The notes below the pieces were generated by a model. That model was not told where the DNA came from, made no database searches, and was given only the letters and a program-made list of their open reading frames with translations. Positions 42,594-50,744 of a stretch of DNA of 55,750 bases are shown in pieces (positions within the stretch are counted from its first letter, which is position 1; every line of letters starts with the position of its first letter). The translations under genes were made by a program, and so were the position numbers. The stretch is from contig DAHVDE010000021.1 of assembly GCA_027313705.1 (NCBI GenBank), positions 1-55,750 of the forward strand, given 5' to 3'. This DNA comes from Actinomycetota bacterium (GTDB taxonomy: Bacteria; Actinomycetota; Actinomycetes; Streptosporangiales; Streptosporangiaceae).

Positions 42594-43817
42594 GTGCCTC
42601 ATCGCGATCTCCACGCGGTCCTGCTGCCCGAGCTTCCCCTCAGCGAACTGGCAAGCGCGCTCGACGGCTCGGGTCCCGCGCTGCTCCTGATTGACCCCGC
42701 GCTGCCGCGGCCCCGGCTGGACGAGCTGCTTGCCCTGTTCGCGCCAACCAGGGTGGTGACGCCGAAGGGGACCGAATCGTACGCGCCGAGCGCTGCCCTC
42801 GGCCACCCGGGTCCTGGCGTAGCGCAGGACGTGGCAGTCGTGCTGGCGACATCCGGATCGACCGGGCAGCCTAAGGCGGTCGAGTTGACGGCGGCGGCGC
42901 TGCGGGCTTCGGCGCTGGCCTCACTGGCCAGGCTGGACGAGCTATCCCCGGCAGGCGCTGCGGGTGGCCGCTGGCTCTGCTGCCTGCCCAGGCATCACAT
43001 TTCCGGGCTCGGCGTGCTGGTCCGTTCGCTGGTGACCAAGTCGGTACCGCAGATCGCCGGCCAGGTAGACGCGGAGCTGATCAGGTCCACCGGGTGCGAG
43101 TATGTCTCGCTGGTGCCCACCCAGCTTGGCCGGCTGCTCGCGGCCGGAGCGCCGCTCGGCAAGCTTCATGTGATCCTGCTCGGCGGCGCCCCGGCGGCAC
43201 CAGAACTGCTCGCCGAAGCGAGAGCGGCGGGCGCGCGCATAGTGATCACGTACGGAATGACAGAGACCTGCGGCGGGTGCGTCTATGACGGCGTGCCGCT
43301 CGGCGGAGTCCTGGTGGACGCAGATGGAGCAGGCCCCGGCCGAGCAGGACGAATCAGGATCGGCGGACCCGTGCTGTTCTCCGGCTACCGGCTGGCGCCT
43401 GAGCTGACCTCAGCCAGCCTGGTCGACGGCCGGTTCCTGACCTCCGACCTGGGGCAATTCGCGGCAGATGGGCGGCTTGTGGTACATGGCCGGGCCGATG
43501 ACGTGATCAATACCGGCGGCGAGAAGGTCGTGCCTGGCGAAGTCGAGACGGCATTGCGGGCATGTGCAGGCGTCCGCGATGTGATCGTGCTCGGCGTGCC
43601 AGATCCAGACTGGGGTGAGGAGGTCACCGCCCTCGTCGTGCCTGAGCAGGACGCAAGGCCGGGCCTGGCCGAGCTTCGCGCTGCTGCCGCGGCCAGGCTG
43701 CCGCGGCATGCCGCACCGCACCGGGTCGTGTACCTGACCGAGATTCCGATGCTGGCCTCTGGCAAGCCAGACCGGCTTACCTTGAGGAACATGGCGGCCA
43801 AACCGCCCGTTGGGTAA
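42594..43817 (+). CDS. menE: o-Succinylbenzoate-CoA ligase
   Basis: 407 aa adenylate-forming enzyme, short for an acyl-CoA synthetase as is normal for actinobacterial MenE. The P-loop is ATSGSTGQPKAVELT, then ITYGMTETCGG, TSDLGQFAADGRLVVHGRADDVINTGGEKV and the C-terminal catalytic Lys in MLASGKPDR. GTG 42594 was chosen: TAACCT (42581-42586) ends 7 nt before it, so it is likely leaderless; GTG 42561 is an alternative. It supplies substrate to MenB. Confidence 0.92.
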   Translation: MPHRDLHAVLLPELPLSELASALDGSGPALLLIDPALPRPRLDELLALFAPTRVVTPKGTESYAPSAALGHPGPGVAQDVAVVLATSGSTGQPKAVELTAAALRASALASLARLDELSPAGAAGGRWLCCLPRHHISGLGVLVRSLVTKSVPQIAGQVDAELIRSTGCEYVSLVPTQLGRLLAAGAPLGKLHVILLGGAPAAPELLAEARAAGARIVITYGMTETCGGCVYDGVPLGGVLVDADGAGPGRAGRIRIGGPVLFSGYRLAPELTSASLVDGRFLTSDLGQFAADGRLVVHGRADDVINTGGEKVVPGEVETALRACAGVRDVIVLGVPDPDWGEEVTALVVPEQDARPGLAELRAAAAARLPRHAAPHRVVYLTEIPMLASGKPDRLTLRNMAAKPPVG

Positions 43818-43980
43818 GGGAAGCGATGGCTTTGCCGGGGAGTCGCGCGATTGTCTTGCGGATTCCTGGGCACGCTACCGCAGCGCGGGAAACAAACTGG
43901 GCCGACGCGCGTTATACGTAGCGCCCGCACTGCACAATATCAAGCAACGCAAATCTTGGACAGTGCCCCTGGCGGACCGT

Positions 43981-43996
43981 AGGCCTGAACAGGCCT
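43981..43996. promoter_or_regulatory. Palindrome AGGCCTGAACAGGCCT upstream of the sigma gene
   Basis: A perfect 7-bp-arm inverted repeat lies 28 nt before the sigma-factor start. TTGGAC (43956-43961) and TAGGCC (43980-43985) with an 18-nt spacer form a weak promoter whose -10 overlaps the palindrome. Confidence 0.4.
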
Positions 43997-44023
43997 GAGC
44001 GGGCAGCTGAACGGAGGTGTCAC

Positions 44024-45340
44024 ATGCGCAAGGCCACCGCCGCGCCCGCGAAGGGCCGCGAGAAGGTGTCCGCCGCTCGCGAAGCGGATGAGCAGGTGAA
44101 GCGCGGACACCGCCGCCAGGGTGCAGATTGTCCTGAATTGGAGCATGCCGACGTGACTCATGCCCAGACCGAGCTCGCTGACATCGATGCGACCGAGCTC
44201 GACGAGTCCGACCTTACTGATGTTGCCGCGCTTGACGAGAGCGAGCTGCAGGCACTGCTGGCCGACGGAGCCGGGCAAGGCGACGAACGGGATGCGGATG
44301 AAGACGAGGACGAGCCCGCCGAGCGAACAGCGCCGGGCCGGGTCAAGGCAGGCCGGCCGGGCCGCAGTGCCGCGCCAGCCGCTGCCGCCGACGAAGAAGT
44401 CGCCGAGGCTGACCTGGACGACCAGACTTCTGTGATGGGCGACTCGGTGCATACGTACCTGAAGTCGATCGGCCGTACCAGCTTGCTCACGGCCGAGCAG
44501 GAAGTCGATCTGGCCAAGCGGATCGAGGCCGGCCTGTTCGCCGAGCACAAGCTGGAGACGGTGGCCGATCTTTCTCCGCAGTACGCCGCCGACCTCGAGG
44601 CGGTAGCCAGGGACGGGCGGGTGGCCAAGGCGCACATGCTCGAGGCCAACCTGCGGCTGGTGGTGTCGGTCGCGAAAAAGTACAGCGACCGTGGCCTTTC
44701 ACTGCTCGATGTCGTGCAGGAAGGCAACCTCGGCCTGATCAGGGCAGTCGAAAAGTTCGACTACACCAAGGGTTACAAGTTCTCCACCTACGCGATGTGG
44801 TGGATCAGGCAGGCCATCCAGCGCGGCTTCGCCGACTCGGCTCGTACCATCCGGCTTCCCGTCCACGTACTGGAGATGCTGAGCAAGCTGAGCCGGGTCG
44901 AGCGCGACATGCATCAAAGGCTCGGCAGGGAGCCGACTCCAGAGGAACTGGCGGTCGAGCTTGACCGTACGCCCGACCAGATCGAGGAACTGCTGCGCAC
45001 AAGCAGGCAGCCGATCAGCCTCGACTCGACGATCGGTGAGGACGGCGAAACCTCGATCGGCGACCTCATCGAGGATGTGGACGCTCCAGAAGCGTCAGAA
45101 CTTGTCGACCGGCAACTGATGGCCGACCAGCTAAGGCACGCACTCGACGCGCTTACGCCGCGCGAGGCGACGATCATGGCGATGCGGTTCGGCCTGTATG
45201 ACGGCAACCCGCACACGCTCGACGAGATCGGCAAGGCGCTCGGACTGACCAGGGAGCGGATCAGGCAGCTAGAGAAGCAGTCCCTGTCCAAGCTGCGGCA
45301 CCCGAGCCGTGCCCAGCCGCTGCTCGAATACGCAGTGTGA
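44024..45340 (+). CDS. Primary-type RNA polymerase sigma factor (HrdB/SigA-like)
   Basis: 438 aa. Region 1.2 is DSVHTYLKSIGRTSLLTAEQEVDLAKRIE; region 2 includes ANLRLVVSVAKKYSDRGLSLLDVVQEGNLGLIRAVEKFDY and KFSTYAMWWIRQAIQR; region 3 RLPVHVLEML; region 4 has the helix-turn-helix LDEIGKALGLTRERIRQLEKQSLSKLRHPSR. The 130-residue N-terminal extension is very acidic with Ala/Asp/Glu runs, as in HrdB proteins. It is group 1 or a close group 2 paralogue; which one depends on what else the genome has. ATG 44024 has GGAGG 7 nt upstream. Confidence 0.92.
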   Translation: MRKATAAPAKGREKVSAAREADEQVKRGHRRQGADCPELEHADVTHAQTELADIDATELDESDLTDVAALDESELQALLADGAGQGDERDADEDEDEPAERTAPGRVKAGRPGRSAAPAAAADEEVAEADLDDQTSVMGDSVHTYLKSIGRTSLLTAEQEVDLAKRIEAGLFAEHKLETVADLSPQYAADLEAVARDGRVAKAHMLEANLRLVVSVAKKYSDRGLSLLDVVQEGNLGLIRAVEKFDYTKGYKFSTYAMWWIRQAIQRGFADSARTIRLPVHVLEMLSKLSRVERDMHQRLGREPTPEELAVELDRTPDQIEELLRTSRQPISLDSTIGEDGETSIGDLIEDVDAPEASELVDRQLMADQLRHALDALTPREATIMAMRFGLYDGNPHTLDEIGKALGLTRERIRQLEKQSLSKLRHPSRAQPLLEYAV

Positions 45341-45364
45341 GCGTACCCCCGTGAGCGTACCCCC
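45337..45364 (+). repeat. 14-bp tandem duplication at the sigma gene stop
   Basis: GTGAGCGTACCCCC occurs twice head to tail; the sigma stop TGA is inside the first copy. Confidence 0.8.
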
Positions 45365-45412
45365 GGCTCGCCCCGGCCCCGTTCGGCTGACCCGGCTGGG
45401 CGCGGCCAGTCT

Positions 45413-46264
45413 TTACCGCGCCTGCTCCCAGACCTTCCTGACCGCCGCGGCTTCGGTTTCGGCCTGGGCGTAGCCCGCCCGCGCGGCGGCCGGGCGGTTC
45501 GTCGGATCGAGCACGTTGCGCCCGATGGCGCGCAGCGCCGCCTTGTCCGGCTTGATGAGCACCACCCGCGAGCCGTTGGCGGCCAGCTGCCTCACTTGGG
45601 CAGCCACGCTCGGCAGCGGCCCGAACCCCTGGGTCAGCGGTGCGATCACCACCACCTGCTCGTACCCGATGGCGAGATCGGCGTTGGCGCCTGAGCGCAT
45701 GCCGCCGTCCATGTACCTCTTGCCGTTGATCGTCACCGGCGGCCAGATGCCGGGAACCGCGCAACTCGCGCCAACCGCGTCGATCAGGCTGACGCCGCTG
45801 TCCGCATCGAAGGCGGCGAAGCCGCCGGTAGCGATGTCTACGGCGGTGACCTTGAGTTTCCCGGCCGGCCACGCCATGATCGGCATCCTGGTCTCGAAGA
45901 CCTGCCGCCTTGTCGCCTCAGACTCGGTCTTCGCCTTGAGCGCGATGGCGCCGATCCGCTTCCTGGCGCGCACCGGGCTCTGGGTAAGGCCGACAGCAAG
46001 CGCGTACCGCAAGGTGACGGCGACACTCATCCTGGCGACGACCTCGTCGGCGGCTAGCGGTGCCGTCTGGGTCTGGTAGAAGCGGGCGAGACCAAGCCCT
46101 GACCGCACGTCGACGCCGACCACCGAACCGGCTGAGGTGCCGATGACCAGGTCGGCGTCGCTGAGATCCAGGCCGTGCCCGGCTGCGAGGCCGGCCAGCA
46201 TTCCCAGTTCCCAGGCTATTCCGGTCACGCCCCCGCCGCCCAGTACCAGCGCTTTGCCCGTCAT
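45413..46264 (-). CDS. Patatin-like phospholipase/esterase
   Basis: 283 aa. The patatin oxyanion motif GGGGVTGIAWELG, the nucleophile elbow GTSAGS and the catalytic Asp in DGGMRSGANADLAIG are intact, giving a Ser-Asp dyad lipid acyl hydrolase. No signal peptide, so it is cytoplasmic or membrane-peripheral. ATG 46264 has TATAAA (46272-46277 on the minus strand) 7 nt upstream, close to a leaderless -10. It is divergent from the GNAT gene. Confidence 0.9.
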   Translation of the reverse strand: MTGKALVLGGGGVTGIAWELGMLAGLAAGHGLDLSDADLVIGTSAGSVVGVDVRSGLGLARFYQTQTAPLAADEVVARMSVAVTLRYALAVGLTQSPVRARKRIGAIALKAKTESEATRRQVFETRMPIMAWPAGKLKVTAVDIATGGFAAFDADSGVSLIDAVGASCAVPGIWPPVTINGKRYMDGGMRSGANADLAIGYEQVVVIAPLTQGFGPLPSVAAQVRQLAANGSRVVLIKPDKAALRAIGRNVLDPTNRPAAARAGYAQAETEAAAVRKVWEQAR

Positions 46265-46336
46265 AGGACCCTTTATACCTGCCGCGGCCGACCGCACCGC
46301 GCGCCATGCCTGGCCACGACCGGATAGATTGCCCCG

Positions 46337-46771
46337 GTGGACGTCCAAGTCGAAGTACTCAGCGAAGTCACCGCTGAGGTAGTCGATGCGCTCAACGCGC
46401 TCCTGCCGCAGCTATCGACCACTGCCAAGCCGCTCGATGCGGCAGCGTTGCGCGCGATCGTGTCCGCGCCGGCCAGCACAGTGCTCCTCGCCTGGCTCGA
46501 TGGCCGCATCGTCGGGTCGCTGACGCTGGCCACCTTCCCCATCCCGACCGGCATCAGGGCGTGGATCGAAGATGTCGTGGTTGACGAGGCTGCACGCGGC
46601 AAGCGAATCGGAACCAGCCTGATCGACGAGGCGATCAGGCTGGCGAAGCAATCAGGGGCAAGGACCGTGGACCTTACCTCGCGGCCGTCTCGGGTATCGG
46701 CCGGGCAGCTATACGAGCGGATCGGCTTCGAACAGCGGGAGACCAGGTTCTACCGCTACAAGCTCACTTAG
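46337..46771 (+). CDS. GNAT-family N-acetyltransferase
   Basis: 144 aa. The acetyl-CoA pyrophosphate loop is RGKRIGTSLIDEA (motif A, after IEDVVVDEA), and the C-terminal motif B reads LYERIGFEQRETRFYRYKL. The substrate is unknown. GTG 46337 follows TAGATT (46325-46330) by 6 nt with no Shine-Dalgarno, so it is probably leaderless. Its stop overlaps the convergent aminotransferase stop by 4 nt. Confidence 0.88.
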   Translation: MDVQVEVLSEVTAEVVDALNALLPQLSTTAKPLDAAALRAIVSAPASTVLLAWLDGRIVGSLTLATFPIPTGIRAWIEDVVVDEAARGKRIGTSLIDEAIRLAKQSGARTVDLTSRPSRVSAGQLYERIGFEQRETRFYRYKLT

Positions 46772-47973
46772 CCGGCCAGCTCGGCTACCGCATCGAGCAG
46801 CCTGGCCACGTCCGACTCGTCGTTGTAGTGCACAAGTCCGGCCCTGACGGCGCTACCTGAGTCCCTGATGCCGAGTACTCCGGTCAGTTCCCATGCGTAG
46901 TTGTGACCGCTCCAGACGTTGATCTCGCGCCCGGCCAGGTGCGCGGCCACCTCAGCGGGGGTGCGCCCAGCCACGGTGAAGTAGGCGGTGGCGGTCCGCC
47001 GCGCCGCCTTGCCGTAGGTGGTCACGTGTCCCATCGAGTCAAGCCCGCCGAGCAGCGAGCAGAACAGCTCCTGTTCATGCGCTTCGGCGGCTGCCATCGA
47101 CGCGAGCACCCGCTCCCTGCGGCTGCCCTTCGCCGTGTCGTCGAGCCCGGCCAGGTGCTCTACCGCCGCGGTCACGCCGGCGAAATCGGCGAAGGGCGGC
47201 GTGCCGAGCTCGAATCTGTCAGGCACATTGTCAGGTGAGGGCACCAGCTTGGCTGGCCGCAGCGAGTCGAGCAGCTCAGGCGAGGCAATCACGGCGCCGA
47301 TGTGCGGCCCTGACCACTTGTACGCGCTGGTCACGTAGAAGTCGGCGCCGAGCGCGGTGACGTCGACCTGGCCATGCGGCGTCGCGTGCACTCCGTCGAC
47401 GTAGCTAAGCGCCCCGGCGGCCCTGGCCATCGCCGTAATCGCCTGGACGTCTGGCCTGGTGCCGATCACGTTGCTCGCCGCCGTGACGGCGACGAGCCTG
47501 GTGCGGTCGGACAGCAGCCAGGAGTACTGGCCGGCGGGCAGTTCTCCGGTGACCGGGTCGGGCTCGGCCCAGCGCACCACCGCTCCGGCCTGCGCCGCGG
47601 CCTGCACCCAGGGCCGCACGTTCGCGTCATGGTCCAGCCTGGAAACGACGACCTCGTCACCCGGCGCCCAGGTGCCGGCGAGCGCCGCAGCCATCCGGTA
47701 GGTCAGCGTGGTCATGTTGGGCCCGAGTACGACGCCTTCTGGTTTTCCGCCGACCAGGTCGGCCACGGCGGCACGGCAGCCTGCGGTGATCTCGGCCGAC
47801 CTGGCACTGGCGGGGAACGCACCGCCTGAGTTGGACACGCCCGCTTCGTACGCGCCGGCGATGGCCGCGATGACCGATGCGGGCACCTGGGTCCCGGCCG
47901 CGCCGTCCAGGTAGGCATAGCCGTCGGCAAGCGCCGGGTAGCCAGCGCGAACCTCAGAGATAGAAAAACTCAT
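46768..47973 (-). CDS. Class V aminotransferase, cysteine desulfurase-like
   Basis: 401 aa PLP enzyme. YLDGAAGTQVP (N-terminal), LDHDANVRPW, SNVIGTRPDV, YVDGVHATPHG (PLP-ring Asp/His) and TSAYKWSGPHIGA (PLP lysine) match the SufS/Csd-like branch often annotated as cysteine desulfurase-like. A clear catalytic Cys loop near the C-terminus is lacking; the equivalent region reads REINVWSGHNYAW, so sulfur transfer is unproven. The start ATG 47973 has GAGAGGGA upstream. Confidence 0.87.
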   Translation of the reverse strand: MSFSISEVRAGYPALADGYAYLDGAAGTQVPASVIAAIAGAYEAGVSNSGGAFPASARSAEITAGCRAAVADLVGGKPEGVVLGPNMTTLTYRMAAALAGTWAPGDEVVVSRLDHDANVRPWVQAAAQAGAVVRWAEPDPVTGELPAGQYSWLLSDRTRLVAVTAASNVIGTRPDVQAITAMARAAGALSYVDGVHATPHGQVDVTALGADFYVTSAYKWSGPHIGAVIASPELLDSLRPAKLVPSPDNVPDRFELGTPPFADFAGVTAAVEHLAGLDDTAKGSRRERVLASMAAAEAHEQELFCSLLGGLDSMGHVTTYGKAARRTATAYFTVAGRTPAEVAAHLAGREINVWSGHNYAWELTGVLGIRDSGSAVRAGLVHYNDESDVARLLDAVAELAG

Positions 47974-48056
47974 GACATGCAGTCCCTCTCCGCCAGATAA
48001 CGCTCTTGCGCCCGGCCCACCCGGTTCCTTCTGATCCTTGCCATGATCGCACCAGG

Positions 48057-48689
48057 TCAGCGGAGGCGGCCTGCCGACCTGAGCACGCTCACCCACGGAT
48101 CACGGTCAGGCACGATCGTCAGGTGCGGTATCCCGGTCAGCCAGCCTGCCAGCACCGCTTCCGGGTCGGCGGGCCGGTAGAAGTCGCCGAGCGCGACGGC
48201 CAGGTCCCATGCGTGCACATGCCACTCGACCAGTGCCATGCCGCCCATCCCTGCGACGGTGATAGCCCGCCCCTGATAAGAGTGGTGCGGCAGCGCGAGC
48301 AACGGCGCGAGCCTCGCCGTGTATCTCGTCGCCGACTCGGCGAAGGCAGCGATGTGCTCGGCAGGCGGCACGTCGGGCAGGGCTGCAAGCTCGGCGGCAT
48401 TCTGCCTGGCCAGCTTCCGCGCTATCCGCTCGGCCGAGCCTCCTGTCGCCATCAGCCTGGCGAGGCGGCTGACCGGCGCGTTGTCCAGGTACTCGTGATA
48501 GTCGTCGGCAACGCAGCGCAGGTGACCGGCAAGGTCGGTGGCACGCCATTCTGGGCAGGGAGTCTGGGCATTCCACGTCCCGGCCGTGAAGCGTGCCGTG
48601 AAGGCCACGATCGCCTCGATACCCTGCCGGAACGCGGCCGGGGCGTCGATGGCGGGCGCCTGCGTGTCCCTGGAACCGTGCAATTCCAC
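48057..48689 (-). CDS. Maleylpyruvate isomerase-fold (MDMPI/DinB-like) protein
   Basis: 210 aa four-helix DinB-like protein of the TIGR03083 kind: PCPEWRATDLAGHLRCVADDYHEYL with the metal-ligand His, and VEWHVHAWDLAVALG with the second His pair. Many of these use mycothiol as cofactor; the actual reaction is unknown. GTG 48689 has GGGAGG 8 nt upstream. It lies 83 nt upstream of the aminotransferase gene on the same strand, possibly cotranscribed. Confidence 0.83.
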   Translation of the reverse strand: MELHGSRDTQAPAIDAPAAFRQGIEAIVAFTARFTAGTWNAQTPCPEWRATDLAGHLRCVADDYHEYLDNAPVSRLARLMATGGSAERIARKLARQNAAELAALPDVPPAEHIAAFAESATRYTARLAPLLALPHHSYQGRAITVAGMGGMALVEWHVHAWDLAVALGDFYRPADPEAVLAGWLTGIPHLTIVPDRDPWVSVLRSAGRLR

Positions 48690-48817
48690 CGGCAACCTCC
48701 CCTGCGCGCACCTAAGGTCAAGACGCTTGCAATTTTCCCTTAAACCCAAAGTGATGCGCTTCGCCAGAGTGCCAGATGTACCGGCGCGACGCCACTGTCA
48801 GCCGACTGGAAAACAAA

Positions 48818-48847
48818 GTGACAGTGAACCAGCCGGCCGGTTAGCAT
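48818..48847 (+). promoter_or_regulatory. Promoter of the ABC exporter operon
   Basis: GTGACA (48818-48823), an 18-nt spacer and TAGCAT (48842-48847) precede GTG 48855 by 7 nt, giving a leaderless transcript. Confidence 0.65.
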
Positions 48848-48854
48848 CCGGCAA

Positions 48855-50744
48855 GTGGCTGCTATGGATGCTGGGGAACTGACGAGCATCCGGAGGGGAC
48901 CACAGGGTTCCCAGACACCGCTGCAGGCACTCTGGCGCCTGCGCGAGTACCTGAGACCGTACTACGGCCAGCTTGCCTTGATGCTGATCACGGCCCTTAT
49001 CGGGTCAGGTACCGAGATCGCCATCCCGTTGCTGGCCAAGACGGCCATCGACGGCCCGGTCAGGGCTGCGGCCGCCATCAGGACCGGTCACGTGCACGGT
49101 GCAGGGCTGCTGATCGTGATCGGCGTGGCCGCCTTGCTGATCGGCGCCGCCGATGTTGCCTGCAACATCATCAGGCGATGGGTCCAGGCCACAGCGGTGG
49201 TGGCACTTGAGCAGTCCATGCGCGACGACATCTACCGCCATCTGCAAGAACTCGAGCCTGGCTTTCACGACGCCTGGCAGTCTGGCCAGTTGCTTTCCCG
49301 CGCCACGACCGACCTGTCGGCGATCAGGCGGTTTTCAGGCTTCGGCATCGTCTTCCTGATCACTAGCGTGGTCAGCTTCGTTTTCATCATCGCGCTGCTC
49401 GTTCGCCTCAACCCGCTGCTCGGCATGCTGACCGCGGCCGTGTTCGCCCCGGTCACCGTGCTGTGCCTGCGGTTCGAGCGGCGGTACCGTGTCCTGTCGC
49501 GGCGTGAGCAAGACCAGCAGGACGACCTGGCCACCAACGTCGAGGAAGCGGCTGCGGGCATCGGCGTGCTCAAGTCGCTCGGGCGCAGGCGGGAGGCGGC
49601 GGCCGCTCATGCCGGCCTCGCCAGGATCGTGTACGCCACCTCGGTCGGCAAGGCGCGGCTGCGCGGCAGGTTCTGGGCCGGCCTTGACCTCGTGCCTAAC
49701 GTGGCGATCGCGCTGATCCTGCTGCTCGGCGCCTTCGCCGTCAGCGGCGGCGAGCTTACTACCGGCGGGCTTGTCGCTTACGTCGCTCTCGTGCTGCTGC
49801 TTGTCTGGCCGATCGAAGCCCTCGGCTACATCCTTTCGCTCGGCCAGGAAGCCGCGACCGCGGCACAGCGCGTCTACGAGATCCTCGACACCCCGCCAGG
49901 CATTGTCAGCCCCGAGGTTCAGGCCGAGGGCCAGGACCAGGGCGGCCGGCCGGCGCAGGCGCCTCTTGCCGTCCCCTTGCCGCGCAGCGCGCCAGGGCGG
50001 GCGACGGCCAAGCTGATCCTTGACCACGTGAGTTTCCGTTACCCGGGCGCGGCGGCGCCTGTGCTGCGTGATGTGTGCCTGGAACTCGCGGAGGGCGAGA
50101 CAGTCGCGCTCGCGGGCGCGACCGGCTCGGGCAAGACCACTCTGCTCAGCCTGATCGTCAGGCTCGCCGACCCGGCCGCAGGCACCATCTGGCTCGACGG
50201 TACTGACATAAGGTCGCTGCCGCTCCCCGTGCTCAGGTCGACAGTCGCATGCGCATTCGAAGACCCGACCCTGTTTTCCGCCAGTGTTCGCGAGAACGTT
50301 ACGCTTGGCAGGCCTGACGCTACGGAGGCAGAGATCTCGGCAGCCCTGGTCGCCGCCCAAGCCGAGTTCTCCGACGACCTGCCCTGGGGTCTTGACACCA
50401 GGATCGGCGAGCAGGGCATGTCACTGTCCGGCGGCCAGCGCCAGCGAATCGCCCTGGCCAGGGCGATCTTGGCCAGGCCGGCCTTGCTGCTGCTTGACGA
50501 CCCGCTTTCCGCACTCGACGTGCACACAGAGGCCAAGGTCACCCAAGCGCTCGGCCAGGTGTTCGCCAGCGCAACCGCCCTGGTCGTGGCGCACCGGCCG
50601 TCGACGGTAGCCCTGGCCGACCGGGTCGCCGTCCTGGATGACGGTGAGATCATCGCGACGGGCACGCACCGCGATCTGCTGCGAAGCAGCCCTCGATATC
50701 GGTACCTGATGAGCACGGAGGCCGACAGCGGGGCCAGGCGATGA
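48855..50744 (+). CDS. ABC exporter half-transporter, degenerate ATP-site subunit
   Basis: 629 aa. A type IV (ABCB-like) six-helix membrane domain, then an NBD with Walker A GATGSGKTT, Q-loop FEDPTLFSASVRENV, consensus signature LSGGQRQRIALAR and Walker B ALLLLDDPLSALD. The residue after Walker B is Asp instead of the catalytic Glu, so the composite site with its own Walker motifs should not hydrolyse well. The ATGA overlap with the next gene marks a heterodimer. The membrane-NBD linker is long and Ala/Pro/Gln-rich. Substrate unknown. Confidence 0.93.
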   Translation: MAAMDAGELTSIRRGPQGSQTPLQALWRLREYLRPYYGQLALMLITALIGSGTEIAIPLLAKTAIDGPVRAAAAIRTGHVHGAGLLIVIGVAALLIGAADVACNIIRRWVQATAVVALEQSMRDDIYRHLQELEPGFHDAWQSGQLLSRATTDLSAIRRFSGFGIVFLITSVVSFVFIIALLVRLNPLLGMLTAAVFAPVTVLCLRFERRYRVLSRREQDQQDDLATNVEEAAAGIGVLKSLGRRREAAAAHAGLARIVYATSVGKARLRGRFWAGLDLVPNVAIALILLLGAFAVSGGELTTGGLVAYVALVLLLVWPIEALGYILSLGQEAATAAQRVYEILDTPPGIVSPEVQAEGQDQGGRPAQAPLAVPLPRSAPGRATAKLILDHVSFRYPGAAAPVLRDVCLELAEGETVALAGATGSGKTTLLSLIVRLADPAAGTIWLDGTDIRSLPLPVLRSTVACAFEDPTLFSASVRENVTLGRPDATEAEISAALVAAQAEFSDDLPWGLDTRIGEQGMSLSGGQRQRIALARAILARPALLLLDDPLSALDVHTEAKVTQALGQVFASATALVVAHRPSTVALADRVAVLDDGEIIATGTHRDLLRSSPRYRYLMSTEADSGARR

